From positions 1,052,001 to 1,116,000 of the forward strand of contig NZ_CP150254.1 of assembly GCF_037975445.1 (NCBI RefSeq): a stretch of 64,000 nt of DNA, given 5' to 3'. The position numbers and the translations under genes are program-made. The notes beneath the pieces are model-generated. The model ran no database searches, was not told where the DNA came from, and worked only from the letters and a program-made list of their open reading frames with translations. Numbering within the stretch: position 1 is the stretch's first letter; every line of letters begins with the position of its first letter. This document shows, one piece after another, positions 1 through 9,315 of this stretch. Source of the DNA: Peribacillus sp. FSL P2-0133. GTDB lineage: Bacteria; Bacillota; Bacilli; Bacillales; DSM-1321.

Positions 1-505
1 AAAAGATTGGCGTTATAAGTGTGACTGTAAAATAAAATTGAACCGTTTGTAAAAAAGATGCACGGTTTAGAATACAGTTTGATCAAAAGATCCTCTCTCT
101 TAAACCATTATTGATTTCTCAATGATAGGAGCTGATTCTGATCGAAATTTTATTAAAAACAACAAATGCAATAGGATGTTAGGTGGCGTAGTTTGCTGCC
201 TGTTTTTGTTTAGAATATTAAATAGATGGTGATAATTACCTAAAAGGAGAAAAAAGAAATGTTAAGAGCTGTAATGAAACTCAATATTCCTGGGTAGTCG
301 GACTTTATTTTACGTTTCGTTTGGTAAAACAAGGGCTCTTATGTCGAATTTTAATGTTTCCATCAATTCGCTATTCCTGATTGTGACAGCTAGTTTGAAT
401 GGGATTACTCAATCCTATAATTTGGTTTGTTCAAAGGGAGTCTTTAAGGAATAAGTGGTAGCGACTCGTGATTCTTCAGTCGATATTTGCAAGGAAGTGT
501 AGAAT
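1..505. other. 5' flank, no supported gene
   Basis: I see no convincing coding region here. A ribosome-binding-site-like stretch precedes an ATG near 259, but the frame closes after about a dozen codons. The segment presumably holds the promoter of the germination gene that starts at 506, which has an AAGGAAGTG ribosome binding site directly upstream. Confidence 0.4.
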
Positions 506-1621
506 ATGGTAAAAAACGTTAAAATCAGCCCTCGTCAATTTTGTATTTTGGTGATTTTATTTTCTATAGGAACGACCATCTTAATTATTCCAGCTGCTAT
601 CATAAAAACGGCACAACAAGATGCCTGGATCTCAGCTTTACTCGGTATAGGACTAGGTTTATTACTAGTGGCGTTAATCATTACCTTAGCAAACCGTTAT
701 CCGAATATGACATTAGTCGAAATTAATGAAAAACTTCTCGGAAGATGGTTAGGCAAGACCGTTTCTCTTGCGTTTGTTTTCTTTTCATTTATCTCTGCAG
801 CAGGACTTTTATTCCAGGTTGGGACTTTTTTGACGACACAAATGATGCCTGATACACCCGTATTAATGATCAATATTCTTTTTGCGTGCGTTGTGATCAT
901 GGGAATTCGCCTTGGACTTGAAACCTTGGCTCGTTCGGCCGAGATTTTCTTTGCTTTTTTCATTATCCTATTTATCATTTTGGTAGTTTCTGTTGCTCCT
1001 CAAATCGATTTTCAGAACATACAGCCTATATTCGAAGTAAGAATGAAACCCATTATATGGTCAAGCCTCATTTTTGTCAGCATTTTTTGTCTACCCTCTG
1101 TTGTATTATTAATGGTTTTTCCCGTGTCTGTAAATCAGCCAAAACAAGCCAAACAAGCCTTTTTTTCAGGAATAATCATTGGGGGCCTCTTTTTAACCAT
1201 CATTATCGTTTTAGGCATTTTGGTTTTAGGTATTGATGTTGCTTCGAGACACATGTATCCAAGTTATGCGATAGCCAGAAGAATCAATGTAGGGGGTTTT
1301 ATACAACGGATTGAAGCAGTAATGGCTATCATGTGGTTTATTTCAATGTATTTTAAATTGATATTTTATTTTTACGCAGCGATTACAGGTCTTGCCCAAA
1401 CATTAAATGTAAAAGACTATCGACCACTTACTTTACCATTAGGGATGATTATGGTTGTCATGTCTGTGACCTTACATCCTGATATTCTTGATTATAATCA
1501 ATACAATAAAGGCATTTTTATGGTACATGCTTCAACCTATGGGCTATTTCTTCCTCTACTATTGTTAGGAATAAGTGCCTTTCGAAAAAAGGAAGAGACC
1601 AAACAGAATGAAATTGCCTAA
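506..1621 (+). CDS. GerAB/GerKB-family spore germination permease (first copy)
   Basis: A 371-residue polytopic membrane protein with about ten hydrophobic segments. It is the B subunit of a GerA-type germinant receptor, an APC-superfamily-like protein of the inner spore membrane that is thought to recognise germinants. Family hallmarks are the N-terminal KISPRQFCILVILFSIGTT, the MTLVEINEKLLGRWLGK segment and the C-terminal RPLTLPLGMI block before a charged tail. The length is normal for GerAB. It is a clear paralogue of the protein encoded at 7497-8618 (the same motifs in the same positions), so the locus has two B subunits. An AAGGAAGTG ribosome binding site supports the ATG at 506. It stands about 1.7 kb ahead of the A subunit gene, separated by a DUF4046-like gene, which is an unusual order. 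Confidence 0.93.
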   Translation: MVKNVKISPRQFCILVILFSIGTTILIIPAAIIKTAQQDAWISALLGIGLGLLLVALIITLANRYPNMTLVEINEKLLGRWLGKTVSLAFVFFSFISAAGLLFQVGTFLTTQMMPDTPVLMINILFACVVIMGIRLGLETLARSAEIFFAFFIILFIILVVSVAPQIDFQNIQPIFEVRMKPIIWSSLIFVSIFCLPSVVLLMVFPVSVNQPKQAKQAFFSGIIIGGLFLTIIIVLGILVLGIDVASRHMYPSYAIARRINVGGFIQRIEAVMAIMWFISMYFKLIFYFYAAITGLAQTLNVKDYRPLTLPLGMIMVVMSVTLHPDILDYNQYNKGIFMVHASTYGLFLPLLLLGISAFRKKEETKQNEIA

Positions 1622-1939
1622 GAAACCACCAAAAGATGTTGAATGACAATAAAGTGTTTAAAAACAATAAAGTCGATTAAGTGTTTTAAGTAACAAAAAA
1701 ATGGTTTAAAAAAGGGTAAATCCATGAATCTCAAGAGTTTTACAGTCCAATTTTAAACAACTTTATTATCATATTTTTATGTGCAGCCGTTTTACCTCTT
1801 TCTTGTCACAGTAATCCCCCTATATCTCAAGTGGTTAGAACAAGATATGAGATGGTAAGGCCAACGCATTAGATGGAGTTAATTTGGTATTATATTAATT
1901 TTTGGATATAGTTTGCAATAGAGAAAGGAGCGATTTCCT
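1622..1939 (+). other. Intergenic stretch with possible decayed lipoprotein signal
   Basis: No intact gene. Between about 1713 and 1872 one plus-strand frame reads through a hydrophobic segment ending in a lipobox-like LPLSC and then charged residues before a stop, but it has no start codon in a sensible place. It could be the remnant of a GerAC-type lipoprotein N-terminus; this is weak. Confidence 0.2.
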
Positions 1940-2689
1940 ATGGAAGAAAAAGAAAAGATAATCCAAATTTATCGGGATGTATTAGATGGAAGAAGAGCAC
2001 GATTTCCTAACCACTTTTTTGTAGGAGATCAGGGAATGAAATATTTAGCCTTCCTAACATGTTACCTCATTGAAGATTACTTAGGAATTCCTATAGAAGA
2101 AATTCCTCGAAAAGTCAAAGCGGAAACACTTTGGAATCACCGTTTACGACCTCCTTCTCATGTTCATGGATGGAAGGGTTTTATAGTGGTAATTGAAAAT
2201 GCTTACCCTGGAAAGTTTCAACCTTGGGAATTCAATCAAGTTTCCAATAATTATTGGAAAGGGGAAAACGGAAGAAAAAGGGCAATTGAAGTCGTTCGAT
2301 TCCTGATTGAAGAAAAATGCAAGATACCCCATCAAGAAATCCCTTTGAAAATCAACCATCGCTTCTTTAAAGATCAAAAACTTAATGGTATTTTTCGTTC
2401 TTTTGATTATTCTCCTTATCAAGTGATTAATGCTGTGTATCCTGGTCATTTTCAACCGTGGGAATTGGCTAACGTTCCAGTTAATTATTGGAAGAACCCT
2501 GAGAACATCAAACTGACGTTAGATTGGTTTCTTTTTCAAAAGCTCTGCTTTTCTTCTTATGAAGATGCTCTTATGAGACTCCAGAAAAAGGACTTCTTCC
2601 AATATCGGTTGACTGGATTACTTCAAAGGGCCTTCGACTTTCGATTGTTTAAGGTACAACAATGGATAAGAGAACAAAACACTAAATGA
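1940..2689 (+). CDS. DUF4046-like hypothetical protein with internal repeats
   Basis: A 249-residue, probably cytoplasmic protein with no signal peptide or membrane segment. It contains a repeated module: YPGKFQPWE followed by NNYWK around residues 88-106, and YPGHFQPWE followed by VNYWK around 170-188, each preceded by an IEEIP or HQEIP-type segment. This repeat style matches what I know as DUF4046 proteins of Bacillus; the family name is from memory and moderately sure. Function is unknown. A strong GAAAGGAG ribosome binding site fits the ATG. It sits between the first GerAB gene and the GerAA gene on the same strand, so it either was inserted into the germination locus or is carried with it. 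Confidence 0.75.
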   Translation: MEEKEKIIQIYRDVLDGRRARFPNHFFVGDQGMKYLAFLTCYLIEDYLGIPIEEIPRKVKAETLWNHRLRPPSHVHGWKGFIVVIENAYPGKFQPWEFNQVSNNYWKGENGRKRAIEVVRFLIEEKCKIPHQEIPLKINHRFFKDQKLNGIFRSFDYSPYQVINAVYPGHFQPWELANVPVNYWKNPENIKLTLDWFLFQKLCFSSYEDALMRLQKKDFFQYRLTGLLQRAFDFRLFKVQQWIREQNTK

Positions 2690-3320
2690 CCATCTAACAT
2701 TAATAAACGATAGGGTACAGAAACGATTTGAGGAATGAGAAACTGTATGAAATTCCTTCAAGTATAGACGGATTTAGCTCCCCTTTAACAAAACGTACTG
2801 GATATTGAAAAAAGAAAAATCTCCTCTAATGTTATCGTGACCAAACCAAAACATTGATAGCAACTTCTCAATCCTAATGTATGTCCGCTATGTTTTAAAT
2901 CGAGTAAGATCATGCCAGTTCTAACCATCGAATGCTCCGCCATGTCTGGGTTTCGAATGGAGGAACCCTCTATATTCATGTACCTGTTTACAGTCAACGG
3001 TGTGAGGACTGTGACTTCACTTGGACGGTTGAATTCCATATATTCCTGTTCAATAAAAGGTTACCCTGCACTTTATAACGATGATCGCTCATAAATGTTT
3101 CGGGCAACCGTTTGAAGGCGTAGCTTGTGAAAGGGAGGTTCCTGCTTCTCTACAAACACGTTTTATTGTCGAGAACTATTTATTTCCTTAATGTATTAAA
3201 AATTGGAAAATAGGCAGGATAATAATGAAGACATCAAACACTTCACTTCATTCGGTAACACAATAACTTCTAATAAGTCTACCTTTTAAAGAGTCAAAAT
3301 ACTGAGTGAGGGAAAAATGT
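2690..3320 (+). other. Intergenic region with possible zinc-ribbon gene remnant
   Basis: No intact gene in about 630 bases. On the plus strand a CPLC-type cysteine pair is readable near 2885 and a second pair, CEDC followed by DFTWT, near 3005, but in different frames. This looks like a frameshifted zinc-ribbon protein remnant. The last part should hold the promoter of the GerAA gene. Confidence 0.3.
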
Positions 3321-4916
3321 ATGAGTTTTTTTAAGAAAAAAAGAAAAAACAACGGTAATCGCTTCTTATTCGAGCAAAGCGATCAAAATAAGGAAACGAA
3401 CAAAGACTTGTTAAAAACAAGTCTCCAAGGAAACATTCAACATGTAAAGCAACAGCTTGGAAATAGCGGCGACATCGTGATTAGAGAAATACAAATTGGC
3501 AAAGAGGGAATCGTTAAGGCATGTATTTTTTATACCGATGGTTTGGTGGACACTAATGCCATTCAGAACTTTATCATGGAATCACTCATGTTAGATATTC
3601 ATCCCGATCAGGAGCAAATGATATCGTCTCACCAGAATGTTTTACAAGTATTGAGAGATTGCATCCTTGCGGTTGGAGACATACAGGATGTTACGGAATT
3701 CAGTTCTTTATTGACTTCCTTGTTATCAGGGGATGTTATTCTCTTATTGGATGGATATGCACAAGGTTTTACAATCGGTATGCGTGGTGGAAAAGACCGT
3801 GGTGTTATGGAATCCACCACGGAAACCGTTGTTCGGGGGCCAAAGGAAGGTTTTACGGAGAACTTGCGTACCAATACGGCGTTAATTCGCCGAAAAATAA
3901 AAACCCCCCGACTTTGGTTGGAATCGAAAAAAATTGGGGAATTGACCAAAACCGATGTAGCGATCATGTATATCGATGGAATTGTGAATGACAAAGTCGT
4001 CGAAGAAGTGCACAAGCGTCTGGATCGAATCGATATCGATGCAATCCTAGAAAGTGGTTATATTGAGGAATTGATTCAAGATGAAACAAACAGTCCCTTT
4101 CCGACTATATATTATTCGGAACGCCCTGATGTGATTGCCGCCGAGCTTTTGGAAGGGAAAGTTGCCATACTAGTGGACGGAACGCCGATTGTTCTAGTCG
4201 TCCCAGCACTGTTCATCTCCTTTATTCAGTCTGCGGAAGATTATTATCAGCGTGCAGACATTAGCACCCTTATTCGTTTGCTTCGTTTTTTTTCTATTTT
4301 TATTGCTCTACTAGGACCATCCTTATATATCGCTATCACCACGTACCATCAGGAAATGTTACCAACTCCACTGCTGATCGGTCTAGCCGCTCAACGAGAA
4401 GGGGTTCCCTTTCCTGCATTTATTGAAGCTCTCATAATGGAAGGGGCGTTTGAAATCTTGCGGGAAGCTGGTTTACGAATGCCAAAAGCTATTGGTCAAG
4501 CTATATCTATTGTAGGGACATTGGTGATTGGAACAGCGGCGGTAGACGCTGGAATCGTATCTGCTGCCATGGTAATCGTTGTTGCAATCACGGCTATTTC
4601 AAGCTTTGTGCTTCCTGCGTTTACCATGTCCATGTCGATTCGAATGCTCCGTTTCCCGATGATGGCGCTTGCCGCTTCTTTTGGCATATTCGGGTTAATC
4701 GTTGGCTTCATCGCACTTGTTCTTCATTTGTGCAGCTTGCGTTCCTTTGGGGTTCCCTATATGAGTCCTTTTGGTCCTTATATCCGTGAAGACATGAAGG
4801 ATACGTTTATTCGGGTACCTAGATGGGGGATGTTTTCTCGGCCCCGTTTAATCAGCCAGAAAAACAATAAACGCGAACACGCTTCGGCACCGAAACCACC
4901 GCGGAATAAAATGTAA
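3321..4916 (+). CDS. GerAA/GerKA-family spore germination protein
   Basis: The A subunit of a GerA-type germinant receptor, 531 residues from the ATG at 3321. The N-terminal half is soluble and hydrophilic (long charged head, GDIVIREIQIGKEGIVKACI region). The C-terminal half carries the membrane segments, with the family landmarks ERPDVIAAELLEGKVAILVDGTP, PFPAFIEALIMEGAFEILREAG and RMPKAIGQAISIVGTLVIG. A GTG at 3306 is also in frame, but GAGGGAA at 3308-3314 is well spaced for the ATG at 3321, so I prefer that start. Together with the D-like, C and B genes downstream it forms the receptor. Length is normal for the family. Confidence 0.95.
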   Translation: MSFFKKKRKNNGNRFLFEQSDQNKETNKDLLKTSLQGNIQHVKQQLGNSGDIVIREIQIGKEGIVKACIFYTDGLVDTNAIQNFIMESLMLDIHPDQEQMISSHQNVLQVLRDCILAVGDIQDVTEFSSLLTSLLSGDVILLLDGYAQGFTIGMRGGKDRGVMESTTETVVRGPKEGFTENLRTNTALIRRKIKTPRLWLESKKIGELTKTDVAIMYIDGIVNDKVVEEVHKRLDRIDIDAILESGYIEELIQDETNSPFPTIYYSERPDVIAAELLEGKVAILVDGTPIVLVVPALFISFIQSAEDYYQRADISTLIRLLRFFSIFIALLGPSLYIAITTYHQEMLPTPLLIGLAAQREGVPFPAFIEALIMEGAFEILREAGLRMPKAIGQAISIVGTLVIGTAAVDAGIVSAAMVIVVAITAISSFVLPAFTMSMSIRMLRFPMMALAASFGIFGLIVGFIALVLHLCSLRSFGVPYMSPFGPYIREDMKDTFIRVPRWGMFSRPRLISQKNNKREHASAPKPPRNKM

Positions 4917-5138
4917 GATTGAAAACAAAGTTTTCTAAATGGTATCAAAATACACAAAATGCTTCTATTTAGATTGGATGAAGTCATTTATCATTGCGAT
5001 TCTAAGCTACCAAAAAGGTATAAGAAGGATTGGAATAAACATTTTTGACTTGTCTGTGAATGTATAGGTAGATACAAAGATTGGACGGTACCGTATCCCA
5101 TTCTGTTATAAAGAAAGTAGAGAAAGGAGTAGTCGAAA

Positions 5139-5372
5139 GTGGTGGCTGTTGCAGGAATCCTTGTCATCGTCGCTGTGATTATCGCGATCGATGTTCCTCA
5201 TCTGTTGAGGAATAAATTAAAAAAGGAATTATGGATATTTTCCATTCTTCTACTATTCGGAACCGCGTTAAGCATTGCCCAAGCGCTGAATATCAAGGTT
5301 CCCAATCCACTAGATGGGATTACAGCTATTTATAAACCGCTTTCCGACATGATTGAGACATTATTAAAGTGA
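5139..5372 (+). CDS. Small membrane protein, germinant receptor D-subunit-like
   Basis: A 77-residue protein with two hydrophobic segments (VAVAGILVIVAVIIAIDV at the start and LWIFSILLLFGTALSIAQAL in the middle) and a short amphipathic tail ending in LSDMIETLLK. Small two-helix proteins of this size lie between the A and C/B genes of several Bacillus germinant receptor operons and are called D subunits; they modulate receptor activity. Position and topology support that call here. The start is a GTG (5139 or the next codon 5142) with AAAGGAG nine bases upstream. Confidence 0.75.
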   Translation: MVAVAGILVIVAVIIAIDVPHLLRNKLKKELWIFSILLLFGTALSIAQALNIKVPNPLDGITAIYKPLSDMIETLLK

Positions 5373-5581
5373 AAATGGAATAGGCAAAAGATGCTTAGAA
5401 CGGCAAAAATGGGTATGTGATCATTTACTTCATAGATTATCGTATATAAGGTTGGCGGTTCCGTTCCTGTTCCTCCGTCCGGCCAACGACTTTTAAAACC
5501 TTGAAGGTTGTTATTTTTTTAGAAGCATTTACCGTAACATGTATTCTATCTTTTATGTGCGAATTTATTTTCCAATCAGAT

Positions 5582-5860
5582 TTACTTTTTTTTTCGAACG
5601 ATCGCTAGCCCTAATAATATTAGAGAGAAAAAAAGCCTACAAGTTAGAGAGTAAGGAATCAATATAGTCTTTAAAGATGCTTGGAAATAGACTATATTTG
5701 GAAAACTGAAAAGAGATAAGCTGATGATGATCATCCCTAGGGGAAAAGTCAACATGCGGTAGTTCTTTAATTTCAACGTTTGGGCAAGAGCGAAGATGGA
5801 TCATAAAAATGAAATCGTCACTTTAAAATAATCCGTAATAAACCAAATAATAGAAAAAAT
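5582..5860 (-). pseudogene. Antisense remnant of a GerAB-family C-terminus
   Basis: Reading the minus strand, 5776-5582 encodes MLTFPLGMIIISLSLF and continues to a charged RKKK end, matching the RPLTLPLGMI...FRKK C-terminus of both intact GerAB proteins of this locus. Upstream in the same direction (about 5860-5777) an IIWFITDYFK segment and then ALAQTLKLKNY are readable in shifted frames, equal to the IMWFISMYFK and GLAQTLNVKDY segments of the intact copies. It is therefore the last 90 or so codons of a third GerAB gene, frameshifted, without its N-terminal two thirds, and in opposite orientation to the operon. It lies just ahead of the GerAC gene. Confidence 0.85.
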
Positions 5861-5881
5861 CGAGTGAAAGGAGTTTAACCT

Positions 5882-7093
5882 ATGAAACGGAGCTTTACAA
5901 TGCTTATCATGCTGATTGTATTTCTATTATTTACTACGGGTTGCTGGAATCGTCGTGAATTAAATGAACTTGCTATAACGCTAGCCATAGGGCTAGATAG
6001 TACAAGGGATGATCAATATCTTGTAACCGCCCAAGTGGTAAATCCAGGAGAAGTATCTCAGGGAAAAGGGGGGGGAGGTTCCGGCCTTTCACCGGTCGTC
6101 ATCTATCAGGCGAAAGGGAAAACCGTATTTGAAGCTGTCCGAAAAATGACAAAGGAATCCCCAAGAAAAATATATCCCTCACATCTTCGAATGCTCGTGA
6201 TTGGTGAGTCATTAGCAAAAGAAGGAATTGGAAAACCATTAGATCTTCTCTCTAGGGATTGGGAAATGCGCTCAGATTTTTATATCACCGTAGCTAAGGG
6301 AATGAATGCAGAAGATATCCTGAAGGTGCCCACAGCTTTAGAAAAAATACCTGCCAATAATTTGTTTGCTACCCTTGAAGTCTCGGAAAAAGCATGGGCA
6401 GGTACAAGTGCCGTTACATTAGATGAATTGATCGCGGATATGGTAAGTGACGGAAAAAGGCCAGTGTTAACAGGAATCCATGCAGATATAAAAGGTGATG
6501 AAGAAACATCTTTGAGCAAACAGAATGTAGAAATGATTAATCCCCCTGCTCGAGTAAAGTATGGTAACTTAGCTGCATTCAAAAAGGATAAATTAGTCGG
6601 TTGGTTAGATGAGAAACAAAGCAAAACGTATAACGTCATTACAAACAAGGAGAAAAGTACAGTTGTGAATATACCGTGTCCTAAAGGCGGAAAAGCTGTG
6701 TATGAAGTGAAAAAGTCAAACACGGAAATGAAAGGTAAGATAAAGAATGGAAAACCTGAGATAGATCTAAATGTTCGTGTAGAAGGCAATGTAGGTGAAG
6801 TAGAATGCCATATCGATTTGACAAAACCAGAAACGTTTGAAAAATTAGAGGAAATTTATGAAAAAGAAACGGAGGAAATGTTCAAAAAGGCAATAAAACA
6901 GGTACAGGAAAATGAAAAAGTAGACATTTTTGGATTTGGTGAGGCGATTCATCGAGCTGATCCTAAAGCTTGGGAAAAACTCAAAAAAGATTGGGATAAA
7001 AATTTTGAGAACTTGCCTGTAAATATAAAGGTACAAGGAGAAATCCGACGCGTCGGTACGGTTGGTAATTCATTCCTGAAAAAAATAAAATAA
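5882..7093 (+). CDS. GerAC/GerKC-family germination lipoprotein
   Basis: A 403-residue lipoprotein, the C subunit of the germinant receptor, expected on the outer face of the inner spore membrane. The signal peptide ends in a lipobox, FTTGC, around residue 21, followed by WNRRELNELAITLAIGLD, which is the family signature. The middle has PSHLRMLVIGESLAKEGI and LSRDWEMRSDFYITVAKG, and the C-terminal domain starts around residue 250. A GAAAGGAG ribosome binding site supports the ATG. It is followed by the second GerAB gene about 400 bases downstream, an unusually long gap filled with GC-rich non-coding sequence. Confidence 0.95.
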   Translation: MKRSFTMLIMLIVFLLFTTGCWNRRELNELAITLAIGLDSTRDDQYLVTAQVVNPGEVSQGKGGGGSGLSPVVIYQAKGKTVFEAVRKMTKESPRKIYPSHLRMLVIGESLAKEGIGKPLDLLSRDWEMRSDFYITVAKGMNAEDILKVPTALEKIPANNLFATLEVSEKAWAGTSAVTLDELIADMVSDGKRPVLTGIHADIKGDEETSLSKQNVEMINPPARVKYGNLAAFKKDKLVGWLDEKQSKTYNVITNKEKSTVVNIPCPKGGKAVYEVKKSNTEMKGKIKNGKPEIDLNVRVEGNVGEVECHIDLTKPETFEKLEEIYEKETEEMFKKAIKQVQENEKVDIFGFGEAIHRADPKAWEKLKKDWDKNFENLPVNIKVQGEIRRVGTVGNSFLKKIK

Positions 7094-7099
7094 TTGGTT

Positions 7100-7480
7100 G
7101 GGTTTATACAAGGAATGGGGTTACATTTGTTGTTTCCAATCGCTCGCACTTGAAGGGCAATTTCGAATGCCCCCTCCCGATCAATCTAGGGAGCAGCCAT
7201 TCTCAATCCTTGTGTATTTGGTACCCAAATATAGATTGTTGGGGAGCCCCAATCGCTTCGCTACCCCTATAAGACCGTGGGCTACTCGCCCACGACCCAG
7301 CCAACGTAGCACGTTGGATTGCACTAAAAAAATCAACCTCCCTCTTGGATAGATGAGTCCGTTAACTCCTTAATGTTCCCGTCAGTCCGCTTACCATTGA
7401 CAGACGCCAAATGTAGCAGCACTCCTAAGGCTAGAGTTTATTCTAACAAAACAAGGTCAACAATAGGGATAATAACCATT
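7100..7480 (+). other. GC-rich non-coding insertion with palindromes
   Basis: This stretch between the C and second B subunit genes is visibly richer in G and C than its surroundings. It contains small perfect hairpins, for example GTGGGC...GCCCAC near 7276-7292 and CCAACGT-AGC-ACGTTGG near 7302-7318, as well as CCCCTCCCG with partners nearby. An 84-codon frame runs through it but has no ribosome binding site and no recognisable protein character. It looks like a decayed small mobile or structured element; I cannot name it. Confidence 0.4.
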
Positions 7481-7496
7481 GATAGGATGTTGAATT

Positions 7497-8618
7497 ATGG
7501 TAAAAGATATTAAAATTAGTGCTCGGCAATTTGTAATATTAGTTATTTTATTTTCTATAGGTACGACCATCTTGGTGATTCCTGGAAAACTGGCTCAAGA
7601 GGTAAAACAAGATGCTTGGATTGCAGCTGTAATCGGTACAGGCATAGGTTTATTGGTGGTGGCTTTATATATCGCTATAGGCAGGATGTTCCCCACTATG
7701 ACACTGGTTGAAATCAATGAAACACTTCTCGGCAAATGGTTAGGTAAGGCAATTTCTCTTACGTTTGTTTTCTTTTCACTTTACGCCGCTGGAGAACTAT
7801 TGTTTTATGTTGGTAATTTCTTGACGACACAGATCATGCCGGACACCCCTATTGAAGCGATCCAAATTCTTTTCGCATGCATCTTAATTATGGGAATTCG
7901 CCTTGGTCTTGAAACGTTGGCTCGTACTGGAGAAATTTTATTTCCTTTCATTGTTTTTTTATTCATAATTCTAGTGGTTTCAGTATTTTTACCTCCAATT
8001 CAATTTAAGTTTGAAAACATACAACCCGTATTTGAAACAGGATTAAAACCGATGATACGGGCTGTTTTTCTTTTTACAAGTATTTTTTCTTTGCCTTTGA
8101 TTGTTTTATTAATGATTTTTCCTGTTTCAATGAATCAACCAAAAGCAGCTGAAAAAAACTTTTATATCGGAATGCTCATTGGAGGAATCTTTTTAATCAT
8201 CCTTATCACTTTAACTATTTTAGTTTTAGGTGCTGATAATAGTGCCAGACAGATGTATCCAAGTTATGCTTTGGCTAGGAAGATAAACATAGGGGATTTT
8301 TTGCAACGGGTAGAAGCCATAATCGCCATCATATGGCTTATCACTATTTATTTTAAAATGGTGTTTTATTTTTACGCGTCCGTTATCGGTCTTGCACAAA
8401 CGTTGAAAATAAACAATTATCGCCCACTCACGCTACCTTTAGGGATGATCGTGGTTTCGCTTTCCTTAATTATACATCCCGATGTCGCCCATTCAGCCAC
8501 ATTTGACAAAGAAGTTTGGCCGCTATACGTTTCAACGTACGGACTTGTTCTCCCATTACTCTTATTAGCAGTCAACGCATTCCGGAAAAAAATAAAAAAA
8601 ATTAGCGAATACGGTTAA
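7497..8618 (+). CDS. GerAB/GerKB-family spore germination permease (second copy)
   Basis: A 373-residue polytopic membrane protein, paralogous along its whole length to the protein at 506-1621: KISARQFVILVILFSIGTT at the N-terminus, MTLVEINETLLGKWLGK, QMYPSYALARKINIGDF and RPLTLPLGMIVVSLSL near the C-terminus. It is the B subunit adjacent to the C subunit gene. The ribosome binding site (AGGATG) is weaker than for its neighbours. Having two B subunits with one A and one C in a locus suggests alternative germinant specificities or gene duplication; which one is the working partner cannot be told from sequence. Confidence 0.93.
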   Translation: MVKDIKISARQFVILVILFSIGTTILVIPGKLAQEVKQDAWIAAVIGTGIGLLVVALYIAIGRMFPTMTLVEINETLLGKWLGKAISLTFVFFSLYAAGELLFYVGNFLTTQIMPDTPIEAIQILFACILIMGIRLGLETLARTGEILFPFIVFLFIILVVSVFLPPIQFKFENIQPVFETGLKPMIRAVFLFTSIFSLPLIVLLMIFPVSMNQPKAAEKNFYIGMLIGGIFLIILITLTILVLGADNSARQMYPSYALARKINIGDFLQRVEAIIAIIWLITIYFKMVFYFYASVIGLAQTLKINNYRPLTLPLGMIVVSLSLIIHPDVAHSATFDKEVWPLYVSTYGLVLPLLLLAVNAFRKKIKKISEYG

Positions 8619-8954
8619 GGTTTTTTATTTTTTTCCCGTTCCAAAGTGAGCACTGATTCCCTGTACTCTGAAAAATTGGCTTAAGGATACTGCTAATAAT
8701 TTGTTAAATTATCTAACTAAGTAATAAGCTTGTTCCCATTAAAATTGTAAATGAATAGCGTTTGCAAAGGAGATAAGTACAATTGTCCATAGTCTACATA
8801 AAAAAACAAAACTCGTTTGTATTCGTCTGAGTTTGTTAAAGTTATGTTTACCTTGAAAATTAGACAGCATGTAGAAGAGGTTACAACAATTGGGCCATTT
8901 TATTGAAGATGGGTCTTGTTACAAATATGTTAAGTTCATTTTATAAACAACATT
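8619..8954. other. Intergenic region between germination locus and accessory genes
   Basis: No gene seen. A T-rich run just after 8618 may end the germination transcript. Near 8810-8840 a weak stem (ACAAAACTC...GAGTTTGTT) is visible. At 8884-8910 AACAATTGGGCC followed by a TTGAAG arm resembles the second family of B boxes described for 16158, but is degenerate. Confidence 0.3.
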
Positions 8955-9152
8955 TTAAGAAATGTTTTTCAATTCCTCTGTTAATCGTAGGAATTCTTCT
9001 TTGTTTTTATCCTGTAATGACTGGTCAATCTCTTTTCGGATTTGCTCTTTTCGGAAATTAAGAAGGGCTTTGTTTATCACCATTTCAGCAAATTCAGAAT
9101 CCTTGACGTTTATTTCAGGTTGTGGTGGTGTATTAGCCAAATTCTTTTCCAT
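8955..9152 (-). CDS. IDEAL-domain protein
   Basis: A 65-residue acidic protein from the ATG at 9152, which has AAGGAG upstream on the minus strand; a longer in-frame reading to 9209 lacks such a site. The C-terminal half, IDQSLQDKNKEEFLRLTEEL, has the pattern of the IDEAL domain (a short helix-turn-helix hairpin named for its conserved residues) found in several small Bacillaceae proteins of regulatory or unknown role. It is divergently oriented from the XRE regulator gene at 9316. Confidence 0.7.
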   Translation of the reverse strand: MEKNLANTPPQPEINVKDSEFAEMVINKALLNFRKEQIRKEIDQSLQDKNKEEFLRLTEELKNIS

Positions 9153-9260
9153 AGGAAACCAACTCCTTGACCTTTTTTCTATTATACCAACAGTTTTCAG
9201 ATTATTCAAATATTTAACTTAGTAGTTCCATAGTATCTATAGCCAATGAGTTTATTTTTG

Positions 9261-9295
9261 TTGAAAAATAATACTATTAGTGTAAAATTACACTA
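9261..9295 (+). promoter_or_regulatory. Promoter and palindromic operator of the XRE regulator
   Basis: A -35 like TTGAAA at 9261-9266 and a -10 like TAAAAT at 9283-9288 are 16 bases apart. The -10 lies inside an inverted repeat, TAGTGTAA-AA-TTACACTA, at 9278-9295 with two perfect 8-base arms. A GGAG ribosome binding site follows directly. The arrangement fits autorepression by the XRE protein encoded immediately downstream. Confidence 0.65.
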
Positions 9296-9315
9296 AAAAG
9301 GAGTATTTAGTATAT

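Noticed and set aside
2785..3039. Minus-strand 84-codon frame
   Set aside because: It is the complement of a better plus-strand zinc-ribbon-like remnant and has no initiation site.
7098..7352. 84-codon reading frame between the germination C and B genes
   Set aside because: No ribosome binding site, odd composition driven by GC-rich hairpins and no protein-like pattern.
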